DNA of 64,000 nt, from contig CAYNLK010000019.1 of NCBI GenBank assembly GCA_964398055.1, forward strand, positions 1 to 64,000, in the 5' to 3' direction. This stretch comes from CAYNLK01 sp964398055 (lineage in GTDB: Bacteria; Chloroflexota; Anaerolineae; 4572-78; J111). Shown in pieces: positions 15,457 through 22,464 of this stretch. The notes below the pieces were generated by a model. It worked only from the letters and a program-made list of their open reading frames with translations, was not told where the DNA came from and did no database searches. Both the position numbers and the translations under genes were made by a program. Positions within the stretch are counted from its first letter, which is position 1. Every line of letters begins with the position of its first letter.

Positions 15457-16284
15457 ATGAAATTAGGTTTGGTTACCTCAGTTTATGTCAATTATCCGCT
15501 CGAGGAAGTCATTTCACGCGTGGCAGCCGCGGGGTATGATTGTATCGATATCTGGGGTGGACGTCCGCACGCCTACCGGCGCGATTATGACCAGGCGGGA
15601 TTGGTGGGGCTGCGCAACCGAGTGACGGAAGCTGGCATGAGGGTTTCCTCTTTTTTGCCAGCCTTTTTTCGTTACCCCCACAACCTGTGCAGTCCAAACC
15701 CCATTGTGCGCCTGGACACGCTTGATTACGTGCGCCAATGCGCCGATAATGCCGCCATTCTTGAAGCGGAATATTTGTTGATTTGCCCGGCTCGCCTGCT
15801 CTTTGGCCAAAGCGCCGCGGATGGTTGGCAGCGGTTGACCGATAGTTTGAATACGGTTTGCGAATATGTGGCCCAATACCCGCTCAAGATTGTGCTCGAG
15901 CCGGTGAATAGCACCGTTTTTGACCTGATCAACACCTGCGCCGAAGCCATGCAGATGGTCCACCAGCTCAATTCGGCCCACCTGGGGGTGGTGCTGGATA
16001 CGGGCCATCTCCATTTGAGCCGCGAGACCATTGACGAAGCCTTGGATATCGTCGGCGAGCGCCTATTTTTGGTTCATGTCAATGATAATGACGGCCAGCG
16101 CCAACAAAATCTTGTTCCTGGCGACGGTACGTTCGATTTTACGGCGTTTTTTACCGGGCTGCGCCGGCTCGGTTTCGATGGCGTCGTCTCGGCAGAGTTG
16201 AGCGCGGAATATGCGCTGGCACCTGACCTTCCTGTACAGGAAACGGTACGCCGGTTACGTTCGTGGGTTGATAGGGATAAATGA
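15457..16284 (+). CDS. Sugar phosphate isomerase/epimerase, TIM barrel
   Basis: This protein of about 275 residues has the xylose-isomerase-like/AP-endonuclease 2 barrel. It starts MKLGLVTSVYVNYPLEEVIS and has YDCIDIWGGRPH, the metal-ligand region KIVLEPVNSTVFD, LGVVLDTGHLHLSRE and LVHVNDNDG. These give the Glu, Asp, His and Asp expected for a divalent-metal isomerase or epimerase. The ATG at 15457 has GGTGG seven bases upstream; a GTG three codons earlier is weaker. It starts 11 bases past the aldolase stop. It may convert a related sugar into the form accepted by the dehydrogenase or dehydratase; the substrate is unknown. Confidence 0.82.
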   Translation: MKLGLVTSVYVNYPLEEVISRVAAAGYDCIDIWGGRPHAYRRDYDQAGLVGLRNRVTEAGMRVSSFLPAFFRYPHNLCSPNPIVRLDTLDYVRQCADNAAILEAEYLLICPARLLFGQSAADGWQRLTDSLNTVCEYVAQYPLKIVLEPVNSTVFDLINTCAEAMQMVHQLNSAHLGVVLDTGHLHLSRETIDEALDIVGERLFLVHVNDNDGQRQQNLVPGDGTFDFTAFFTGLRRLGFDGVVSAELSAEYALAPDLPVQETVRRLRSWVDRDK

Positions 16285-16285
16285 A

Positions 16286-16702
16286 ATGGTCCATACTCAG
16301 ACAATTCACTTTGACTCAGAAGGTAACTGGTATTCATTAAACATCACCGAGCAAGTGCGCGCCATTGTGACGCAATCGTCTATCAAGAATGGTCTCGTCG
16401 TGGTCTTTTATCAACATACGACTGGCAGTGTGTTGATTATTGAACATGAAGCCGGTTTTCTGGTTGACCTTGAGGATACGTTGGATCGCCTGGTACCCAC
16501 TGCGGGCGAATACGTCCACCACATGCGCGAATATGACCATAATGGGGCGGCGCATGTGCGAACCGCGCTGATGCCGCCTTCAATTACCATCCCGGTGGTG
16601 AATGGCGGGTTACCGCTGGGTGAATTTCAAGATATTTTGGTCGTGGATATGCAGCCGGAGCGAAAACCCCGTTCGGTGCTGGTTCAGGTAATGGGGGAGT
16701 GA
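16286..16702 (+). CDS. yjbQ: YjbQ family (UPF0047) protein, copy 1
   Basis: This protein of 138 residues has the compact UPF0047 fold. Signatures are VVFYQHTTGSVLIIEHEAG, then YVHHMREYDHNGAAHVRTAL, and the late GEFQDILVVDMQPERKPRSV. Family members have been named secondary thiamine-phosphate synthase after weak activity in E. coli, but the real role is unsettled. The ATG follows the isomerase stop by one base, so it belongs to the sugar-acid operon. A second, more typical copy lies at 42729-43151. Its presence here suggests a phosphate-ester or metal-related role in sugar-acid metabolism, which is inference. Confidence 0.88.
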   Translation: MVHTQTIHFDSEGNWYSLNITEQVRAIVTQSSIKNGLVVVFYQHTTGSVLIIEHEAGFLVDLEDTLDRLVPTAGEYVHHMREYDHNGAAHVRTALMPPSITIPVVNGGLPLGEFQDILVVDMQPERKPRSVLVQVMGE

Positions 16703-16704
16703 TG

Positions 16705-17331
16705 ATGAAGCGGATTACCACCTACTTCTTCATCGCTGGGGGCGTCATCCTACCGCGCATTGCTCAGATAACGATTGAATTATTGGCCGAAAAAAAGGGG
16801 CGCCCCCTGCCTCACGACCAGCGTCTGGCCATTCGTGAGGCTGAGAAAGCCCTCTTTATTGGACAGATTACCCCTGAAGTCTATCTACAGCGTATTAACA
16901 GACTCGCCAATTGTTTTGAGTCGAGCCAAGAGCTGCTGGTTGAATTCATGAAATTGGTAGAGGTAGATGCCGGGGCTGTGTCAACGGCTTACGAGTTGCA
17001 ACAAACAAGCCAGGTATACCTCTTCTCCGATTATCCACACCCTTGGCTGGAAGAAATTGCCCCACGCTTTCAACTTTTTGACCTTTTTTCGCCTCACCAG
17101 GTAATTTATCCGGCGGAGGCGGAGGCAGAACTGCATCTACGAGATGATATACAGGGCGTGTTCGATGGGTTGCAGGCCAAAGGCTATCTAGACCAGGGAG
17201 CCAGTTTGTGGGTCGACGCCCATCCGTTTCGCACCTCAGCCGCCATCCGCCGGGGCATCGACGCCATTATTTATGTAGACGAACGACGCTTGCGACGTGA
17301 ATTAAAGTTGCGCAAACTACTTGAGTCGTAA
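16705..17331 (+). CDS. HAD-like protein lacking the nucleophile Asp
   Basis: This protein of about 208 residues resembles HAD-superfamily hydrolases of the haloacid dehalogenase type. Motif I, normally FDFGGVILP, reads FFIAGGVILP, so the nucleophilic Asp is gone. A motif II-like LFSDYP and a motif IV-like LWVDAHPFRTSAAIRRGIDA, followed by an IYVDERRLRREL tail, remain. It is read immediately after YjbQ: its start region overlaps the YjbQ stop, with ATG at 16702 or 16705 and GGGGAG just upstream. It is the last gene of the cluster. It could be a binding protein, a regulator or a decaying enzyme. The HAD assignment rests on motif spacing seen by eye. Confidence 0.6.
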   Translation: MKRITTYFFIAGGVILPRIAQITIELLAEKKGRPLPHDQRLAIREAEKALFIGQITPEVYLQRINRLANCFESSQELLVEFMKLVEVDAGAVSTAYELQQTSQVYLFSDYPHPWLEEIAPRFQLFDLFSPHQVIYPAEAEAELHLRDDIQGVFDGLQAKGYLDQGASLWVDAHPFRTSAAIRRGIDAIIYVDERRLRRELKLRKLLES

Positions 17332-17357
17332 CAAAAAATTCGCGGCGCTTCTTTTCT

Positions 17358-17440
17358 CCTCGTGCCCACGCCGAGCGTGACTGCGAAGCGTGGGCACGAG
17401 GTTTGGAACTGACTGCGAAACGTGGGAACGAGGTTTAAAC
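17358..17440. repeat. Palindrome plus tandem unit between convergent genes
   Basis: Perfect 14-bp arms CCTCGTGCCCACGC (17358-17371) and GCGTGGGCACGAGG (17388-17401) are followed by a diverged second copy of the ACTGCGAARCGTGGG-ACGAGGTTT unit (17412-17435). It lies between the HAD-like gene and serC, which converge here, and may act as a bidirectional transcription barrier. Confidence 0.75.
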
Positions 17441-17451
17441 GAGGTAAGGGG

Positions 17452-18543
17452 TTAGCCGTTCCTCCGCTCGAACTCCTGCAAAAAATCGACCAGCGCTTTG
17501 ACCCCTTCCATGGACATCGCATTGTAGATAGACGCCCGCAGCCCGCCAACGGAGCGATGTCCCTTCAACGTCTTCAACCCGGCCGCGGAGGCGGCGGCGA
17601 TGCACCTGGCCTCCAACTCCTCGTCGTCGCCTTTGGCCCGGAAGACCACATTCATCTTGGAACGAGAGCCGGGTTCGACCGGGCAGTAGAATAGCTCGCT
17701 GTTATCGATAGCCTGGTAGAGCAGGTCGGCTTTCTCTTCATTCCGCTTTTGAATGGCTGCTATGCCACCTTCGTCGGCCATCCACTCCATCACTAAAGCG
17801 ACCATATAGATGCCAAAAGTCGGCGGCGTGTTATACAATGACCGCGTTTTGATATGGGTTCGATATTGCAGCATCGTCGGCAGCTTGGCGTCGGACCGTT
17901 CGGCCAGTTCCGGCCGCATAATGACGATGGTCACCCCGGATGGGCCAATATTTTTCTGCGCCCCGGCAAAAATCAGCCCAAACTTTGATACATCGATCTG
18001 CCGCGACAGGATATCTGAAGACATATCGGCGACCAGCGGCACGGCCCCGGTATCAGGAAAATCCGGCCATTGGCTGCCAAAGATGGTATTATTTGAGACA
18101 ATATGAACGTAGGACGCCTGGGGATTTAACTCAATCTCCTCAGGCCGGGGGATGCGGCGGAATTTGTCGGCCTCGGTTGAGCCGGCCAGGCGGTACTCGG
18201 CCACCTTCTCTATTTCCGCCATCGCCAGCTTGGTCCAGGCGCCCGTATGGATCACATCGACCGGTTTACCGGGCAGAGCCAGATTCATCGGCGCCATAGA
18301 AAATTGCAGGCTGGCCCCCCCCTGCAAGAAGAGCACCGCATAATCGTCGGGAATGCCCAGTTGTTGGCGCAGCCCGCTCTCGGCCCGATCGAGCACCTTC
18401 TCAAAATCCTTGGAGCGGTGGCTCATCTCCATTACCGACATGCCGCTGCCTGCCAGGTTGAGCATTTCATCACGCGCCTTTTCCAGAACGGGGACGGGCA
18501 GCACAGCCGGCCCGGCGCTAAAATTGTAAACGCGTCCGTACAT
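17452..18543 (-). CDS. serC: Phosphoserine aminotransferase
   Basis: This PLP enzyme of 363 residues makes 3-phosphoserine from 3-phosphohydroxypyruvate in serine synthesis. It begins YGRVYNFSAGPAVLPVPVLE. It contains FLQGGASLQFSMAPMNL and SYVHIVSNNTIFGSQW. The PLP-lysine segment is LIFAGAQKNIGPSGVTIVIM, and NTPPTFGIYM and GGLRASIYNAMSMEGV also belong to the family. GGAGGAG lies eight bases before ATG 18543; an in-frame start 16 codons upstream is not supported. Serine is also the glyA substrate, though the two genes are 16 kb apart. The product is secure. Confidence 0.97.
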   Translation of the reverse strand: MYGRVYNFSAGPAVLPVPVLEKARDEMLNLAGSGMSVMEMSHRSKDFEKVLDRAESGLRQQLGIPDDYAVLFLQGGASLQFSMAPMNLALPGKPVDVIHTGAWTKLAMAEIEKVAEYRLAGSTEADKFRRIPRPEEIELNPQASYVHIVSNNTIFGSQWPDFPDTGAVPLVADMSSDILSRQIDVSKFGLIFAGAQKNIGPSGVTIVIMRPELAERSDAKLPTMLQYRTHIKTRSLYNTPPTFGIYMVALVMEWMADEGGIAAIQKRNEEKADLLYQAIDNSELFYCPVEPGSRSKMNVVFRAKGDDEELEARCIAAASAAGLKTLKGHRSVGGLRASIYNAMSMEGVKALVDFLQEFERRNG

Positions 18544-18654
18544 TGTTATCTCCTCCGGTTTGTAAGATAATTGGCTCTTAAACCTGTCCATTCTAGCACA
18601 ACTCGGTCACTGCTGACAATCTCCGTTAAGTGGAGGCCAATGGGGCTGATATGT

Positions 18655-19521
18655 TCATCCGAGATTTGACTTTGGTGAGGCTTTACGACCGATTGTGCCC
18701 AAAAACTCAAGTGTTGCTTCGGCCAGCGACATCTCACCGGCCAGGACCGGCGACTGGTACAGTTCAGTCCACTGAAACAGCCGGGATTGGGCGGTCCGCA
18801 GTTCGTCCAAAATCAGGTGGGCCAGTGGACCACTCTGCTCCAAACAACCGGTTTCAAAAAAATCCCGCTCGGCCTGAGCCTGGTCGTAAACCAGCCGGAT
18901 AATATTGGCCTGCCACCGGCCATTGTGCCATTGCAGTTGGGCGTAGCTTGGCCGGGGGTCGCCATCAAAGGGCAAACCGGCCGAACCAACGTTGACCACC
19001 AGGGTGTGATCGATCTGGCGCACCAGCGGCCGGTGGGTATGGCCAACGCAGAACAGCGCCGCGGACGGTTCAATTTTCCGGCGCAACTCAGCCGTGGTCG
19101 TTTCGGGATAGATACCGTCTCGCCTCCCTTGCCGCGAGCCGTGGGTCACCCGAATCTCACCGCCGTCCGGTCCCAGCAGGATTTGCTGCTCCGGCATATT
19201 CGCCAGCCAGGGCAGACTGCCGTTTAGCTGTTGATAGGTCCAGTAGGCATGGCGCTGAATTTCAAATTCTGGACCGTGACGAGGAGCAGTGGGCCTGGTG
19301 TGGCTCAGAACATAATCTTCGTGGTTGCCTCGCACCAGCAACCAACCGGCGCAACGCTGCTTGTTTTCTACCAGTTGCCAGCACTCCCGCGGACGCGGGC
19401 CGCGATTGACTACATCCCCGGCCACAATAACCAGATCAGGCTGCCAGGCCTCAAGATGGGCAGTCACAGTTTGGAGCGCCACAAAGTTGGCGTGAATGTC
19501 GGCTAAAACAGCAAGTTTCAT
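18655..19521 (-). CDS. Metallophosphoesterase
   Basis: This calcineurin-like phosphoesterase of 288 residues has the whole dinuclear-metal motif set: VLADIHAN, VAGDVVNRGP, VRGNHED and CVGHTHRP, with a late NVGSAGLPFDGDPRPSY typical of the YfcE-like branch. Family members hydrolyse phosphodiesters, including cyclic nucleotides, or phosphoproteins. The substrate is not predictable. It lies 110 bp upstream of serC on the same strand and 110 bp downstream of sufE, from which it is separated by a palindromic element. The start ATG lacks a clear ribosome-binding site. Confidence 0.9.
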   Translation of the reverse strand: MKLAVLADIHANFVALQTVTAHLEAWQPDLVIVAGDVVNRGPRPRECWQLVENKQRCAGWLLVRGNHEDYVLSHTRPTAPRHGPEFEIQRHAYWTYQQLNGSLPWLANMPEQQILLGPDGGEIRVTHGSRQGRRDGIYPETTTAELRRKIEPSAALFCVGHTHRPLVRQIDHTLVVNVGSAGLPFDGDPRPSYAQLQWHNGRWQANIIRLVYDQAQAERDFFETGCLEQSGPLAHLILDELRTAQSRLFQWTELYQSPVLAGEMSLAEATLEFLGTIGRKASPKSNLG

Positions 19522-19544
19522 CGTCTGATTAACTGGTCATACTA

Positions 19545-19648
19545 CGTGATGCGTGAAACGTGATGGATTCGCGCGTACACCTGCATTACTGGCGCAGTCC
19601 GCCAGGGCAAGTGTGCGCGCCGGCGCAACTGTCACGTTTCAAGCATCA
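19545..19648. repeat. GTGATGCGTGAAACGTGA palindrome, copy 1
   Basis: Arms at 19547-19562 and 19633-19648 match at 15 of 16 positions. An inner near-palindrome, GCGCGTACAC...GTGTGCGCGC, lies between them. The right arm contains the sufE stop codon and its last four codons. Related copies are at 57109-57148 and 60237-60307. Confidence 0.8.
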
Positions 19649-20072
19649 TACCGGCCAGGCGCTTCAGATGAGCCAGGATAGCCTGGATGCCATTGAGGCG
19701 CTGGCTTGTTAACACCTGGTGCAGCCCCATCTGCTGGTAAAAGTTGGCCGGAAGCTGCACCACTTCGGCCGGGGTCGCGCCGCGCAACCCTTCCCCCAGA
19801 ATGGTGGCATAACCGCGCACGGTCGGGGACTCCGGCGGGATGTCAAAATAAAAAGTCATACCACCATTCGCCAGCTCGGCGTGGACAAACACGGGGGTCA
19901 TACACTCGTGGATTTGCTCCATATTGGTATCCTTGTTGAGCCAATCGGGCAATGGCGGCATCTTTTCCGCATATTCCAGGAGCAGTTCCAACTTCTCTTG
20001 ACCCTCGCACCAGCTAAATTCATCGACAATCTGCTGTAGCCGGGCTGGAATGGTAGTTTCTATCTGGCTCAT
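19632..20072 (-). CDS. sufE: SufE-family cysteine desulfurase activator
   Basis: This protein of 146 residues accepts persulfide sulfur from a SufS-type cysteine desulfurase and passes it to the Fe-S scaffold. The active-site Cys is in IHECMTPVFV near residue 57. Family context is EFSWCEGQEKLELLLEYAEK before it and YFDIPPESPTVRGYATILGE after it. The stop and last residues (MLET) fall inside a palindromic repeat arm, so the C terminus may have been replaced by an insertion, although the length is normal. No sufS or sufBCD lies in the window. The start ATG is preceded by GAGGAGA-type sequence. Confidence 0.9.
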   Translation of the reverse strand: MSQIETTIPARLQQIVDEFSWCEGQEKLELLLEYAEKMPPLPDWLNKDTNMEQIHECMTPVFVHAELANGGMTFYFDIPPESPTVRGYATILGEGLRGATPAEVVQLPANFYQQMGLHQVLTSQRLNGIQAILAHLKRLAGMMLET

Positions 20073-20149
20073 TTTTCTGCTGATCTCCTCAAAACATGAT
20101 TGATATGACCTGGTAATTTAGGTAATTGTAGCCAAAAGCGGCGATCCTG

Positions 20150-20494
20150 TCATCTCTGAACAGGCTCATAGCGGCTATATGCTGAAGCCAGCACCAGCAA
20201 ACCGGCAAAAATAAAAGCAGGTCTGAGACCTGCTCCAGGCAAAGATTTCTTTACAGGAATAACAAGGACCAGCAAATTCCAGATATTTGACAAGTTTTGA
20301 ACGGCGGCGCCAATGGTCAAGGCAAAGATTAAGGCCTCCAAAAAACCCAACCCGGCCGAATCCCAGCGCCGGCCGCGCATCACCAACAACGTCCGCACGG
20401 TAGTAATGGCGCTGCCAACCAGCCGCAACACCAAAATCAGCAACGCCACGTAAATAACTTCTGGCGTAAGAACCGGTATTGTTAGACCTGACAT
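20150..20494 (-). pseudogene. Truncated UPF0316/DUF5698 membrane protein
   Basis: The first 75 or so residues match the N-terminal membrane domain of UPF0316 proteins: LRLVGSAITTVRTLLVMRGR, GLGFLEALIFALTIGAAVQN, LSNIWNLL. Normal members run to 170-190 residues with a further membrane segment and a C-terminal DUF2179 domain. Here the frame diverges after NLL into VIPVKKSLPGAGLRPAF and stops at residue 114. The divergent stretch is encoded by an intrinsic terminator hairpin (20207-20234), so transcription would mostly stop before the end of the frame. It probably is a gene remnant at the end of the tdk transcription unit, 20 bp after tdk. A functional short membrane protein cannot be excluded. 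Confidence 0.65.
20207..20234 (-). terminator. Terminator inside the UPF0316 remnant
   Basis: On the minus strand AGCAGGTCTCAGACCTGCT (20216-20234) forms an 8-bp stem followed by TTTTATTTTT. It would end the tdk transcript and lies inside the reading frame of the truncated UPF0316 gene. Confidence 0.8.
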
Positions 20495-20514
20495 CCGTTA
20501 CAAAAACCGAGCAA

Positions 20515-21105
20515 CTAATCCTGCTGTTGGCCGGGTACCTCGTGGTGGCGGCGGCAGCGGGCCTCGTACACTTCACTGGCGCCCACCATAATCACCGGAT
20601 CATCATAATTGGCCGGCCGGCCATCAATGAGGCGCTGAGTCCGGCTGGCCGGGGCGCCACAGACCATACAAATAGCTTGCAATTTGTCGACCGCCTCGGC
20701 CTGGGCCATAATCAGCGGCATCGGGCCAAAAGGTTCACCCCGAAAATCCATATCCAATCCGGCCAGGATAACTCGCAACCCCCGGTCGGCCAGATGCTCG
20801 CACAGTTCGGCGATGGTCCAATCAAAAAACTGAACCTCATCAATGGCCACCACTTCGGTATCATCGTCAATAAGGGCCGCGATTTCGACTGCATTCTCGA
20901 CGACGGTGGCTTCGTAATAGCTGCCGCTGTGAGAACTGAGTTTGGCTGCTTTGTAACGAATGTCTATCTTGGGTTTGAATACCTGGACTTTTTGCCGGGC
21001 AATTTCAGCTCGTTTGATGCGACGGATCAGCTCTTCGGTCTTGCCGCTAAACATGCTGCCGCAGATTACTTCAATCCAGCCGCCGTCATAACGATGGTAG
21101 ACCAC
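20515..21105 (-). CDS. tdk: Thymidine kinase, type II
   Basis: This ATP-dependent kinase of 196 residues salvages thymidine to dTMP. The P-loop is CGSMFSGKTEELIRRIKRAE, and the DEVQFFDW motif holds the catalytic Glu region. GLDMDFRGEPFGPMP is the characteristic lasso-side motif. A zinc site is suggested by AICMVCGAPASRTQRLIDG with a later CRRHHEVPG. The start is GTG 21105, with AGGAGG five bases upstream, placed directly after the rpmE terminator. Its promoter is therefore either upstream of that terminator or overlaps it. The assignment is secure. Confidence 0.96.
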   Translation of the reverse strand: MVYHRYDGGWIEVICGSMFSGKTEELIRRIKRAEIARQKVQVFKPKIDIRYKAAKLSSHSGSYYEATVVENAVEIAALIDDDTEVVAIDEVQFFDWTIAELCEHLADRGLRVILAGLDMDFRGEPFGPMPLIMAQAEAVDKLQAICMVCGAPASRTQRLIDGRPANYDDPVIMVGASEVYEARCRRHHEVPGQQQD

Positions 21106-21116
21106 ATCCGCCTCCT

Positions 21117-21151
21117 AAAAAAAGGGCAGAACTCGATAAGCGAGTCTGCCC
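21117..21151 (-). terminator. Terminator after rpmE
   Basis: The stem GGGCAG-A-ACTCG/CGAGT-CTGCCC (21124-21151) is followed on the minus strand by seven T. It separates the ribosomal-protein operon from tdk. The plus-strand side also has a T-run, so it could work in both directions. Confidence 0.9.
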
Positions 21152-21192
21152 TGATTTTTTAATGATCAGACGACTGGCGTCGCCCGCCTCCA

Positions 21193-21672
21193 TTACCGTG
21201 CTTCGGCAAAGAAGGACTCTCTAGCCTCGGTCAATTTGGCTTCTGCTTCTTCCAAAGCTTTAGGGCCAAACCCTTCCAGAGCCAACAAACTTGGCTTGTC
21301 AGCCGCAATCTTCTTGGCTAAATCGCCTACAGTAATAATGTTGGCATCGTGGAGTAACTGGTGCACCCGATCGCTTAACTCCAAAGCAGCCAACTGCTGC
21401 CTGAGAAAACGCTGCTCCAGCTTTTTCTGCATAGCTTTCTGGCGCTGAGTAACCTCGGCTTGATGCTCACCATACCGATCCAGACGCTTCATAAAACGAT
21501 CCACCTGACCAGCCGAGTCGACGATGCGCTGTTCACCGGTAAAGAACGGGTGACATTTAGAACAGAGGTCGGTGCGGATCAATTTTATAGTTGAACCGGT
21601 TGTCCAGGTATTACCGCAAGAGCAGATCACCTGGGCATCCGGGTAATATGTAGGATGAATGCCTTCCTTCAT
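21193..21672 (-). CDS. rpmE: Ribosomal protein bL31 with alpha-CTD-like tail
   Basis: The first 70 or so residues are a typical zinc-binding bL31: KEGIHPTYYPDAQVICSCGN, IKLIRTDLCSKCHPFFTGEQ, RIVDSAGQVDRFMKR. The four Cys are all present. The protein then continues for about 85 residues, whereas bL31 normally ends here. The extension has a charged coiled-coil stretch and a C-terminal helix-hairpin-helix region, ELSDRVHQLLHDANIITVGD then LLALEGFGPKALEEAEAKLT. This resembles the C-terminal domain of RNA polymerase alpha. ATG 21672 is preferred (AAAGG upstream); an ATG 14 codons earlier has a site too close to the codon. It is the last gene of the L21-L27-L31 operon. Confidence 0.9.
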   Translation of the reverse strand: MKEGIHPTYYPDAQVICSCGNTWTTGSTIKLIRTDLCSKCHPFFTGEQRIVDSAGQVDRFMKRLDRYGEHQAEVTQRQKAMQKKLEQRFLRQQLAALELSDRVHQLLHDANIITVGDLAKKIAADKPSLLALEGFGPKALEEAEAKLTEARESFFAEAR

Positions 21673-21746
21673 TACCAACAACCTTTCTTCGAGTTCATTC
21701 TTTGTTTGGGGCATCCTCTCGTTGAGGGGTAGCGCCGTCAGGTCAG

Positions 21747-22007
21747 CTAGTTCAATTCAGGATAAACGCTGACCCGCTTTTTGTCTCGATTAATATGCTC
21801 AAACCGGACATAACCATCGATGGTAGCAAAGAGTGTATGATCTCGGCCGATGCCAACATTAATCCCGGGATGAAATTTAGTCCCTCGCTGCCGGACGATG
21901 ATATTGCCAGAGCGGACCGCTTCGCCGCCATACTTTTTTACACCGAGGCGTTTGCTTTCACTGTCACGACCGTTGCGGCTGGAGCCGCCACCTTTTTTAT
22001 GAGCCAT
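21747..22007 (-). CDS. rpmA: Ribosomal protein bL27
   Basis: This 86-residue large-subunit protein sits near the peptidyl transferase centre. It starts MAHKKGGGSSRNGRDSESKR and contains RLGVKKYGGEAVRSGNIIVR and RQRGTKFHPGINVGIGRDHT, all diagnostic. No N-terminal cleavage extension of the Firmicutes type is present. It lies ten bases after rplU in the usual bacterial order. Confidence 0.98.
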   Translation of the reverse strand: MAHKKGGGSSRNGRDSESKRLGVKKYGGEAVRSGNIIVRQRGTKFHPGINVGIGRDHTLFATIDGYVRFEHINRDKKRVSVYPELN

Positions 22008-22017
22008 ATCTCTTCTC

Positions 22018-22323
22018 CTATATTACGATTTCGTCAATATGCAACCGGGTGAAGTTCTGCCGGTGTCCTTGCTTTTTGTGATAATTTTTCTTATGCTTAT
22101 AGACGATGATCTTTTTACCACGGCCATGGGCCTGCACAGTCGCCACAACTCTGGCCCCATCGACGGTAGGCGTCCCAACAGTAACGCCATTTTCACCGGA
22201 CACCATTAAGACGCGCTCAAGCTCAACTTTATTACCGGGTTCAACCGGCAAAGTTTCAACTTCAATGACATCGCCCGCCGCTATGCGATATTGTTTGCCG
22301 CCAGTCTGGATAACTGCATACAT
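22018..22323 (-). CDS. rplU: Ribosomal protein bL21
   Basis: This large-subunit protein of about 101 residues starts YAVIQTGGKQYRIAAGDVIE, the family signature. It ends in the 23S-rRNA-binding region GKKIIVYKHKKNYHKKQGHR. ATG 22323 is used; a GTG two codons earlier is equally placed relative to GGAG. It is first in the rplU-rpmA-rpmE operon, about 80 bases downstream of a consensus promoter. Confidence 0.97.
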   Translation of the reverse strand: MYAVIQTGGKQYRIAAGDVIEVETLPVEPGNKVELERVLMVSGENGVTVGTPTVDGARVVATVQAHGRGKKIIVYKHKKNYHKKQGHRQNFTRLHIDEIVI

Positions 22324-22406
22324 TGTCACAAAACTCCAATCAAGGGGAATCTATTGCTTCACAAAAAATGAGTGTGACCCGAACAGCCGGCCACACACAA
22401 AAGTTA

Positions 22407-22435
22407 ATTATATCCACCCGGCTGTAACCTGTCAA
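22407..22435 (-). promoter_or_regulatory. Consensus promoter of the rplU operon
   Basis: On the minus strand TTGACA (22435-22430) and TATAAT (22412-22407) are both perfect and 17 bp apart. The leader of about 80 bases contains GTGTG...CACAC pairing, which could be a ribosomal-protein autoregulatory hairpin. That last point is only suggestive. Confidence 0.9.
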
Positions 22436-22464
22436 ATACAATAACTCATCGGGGTATTTTTTTC

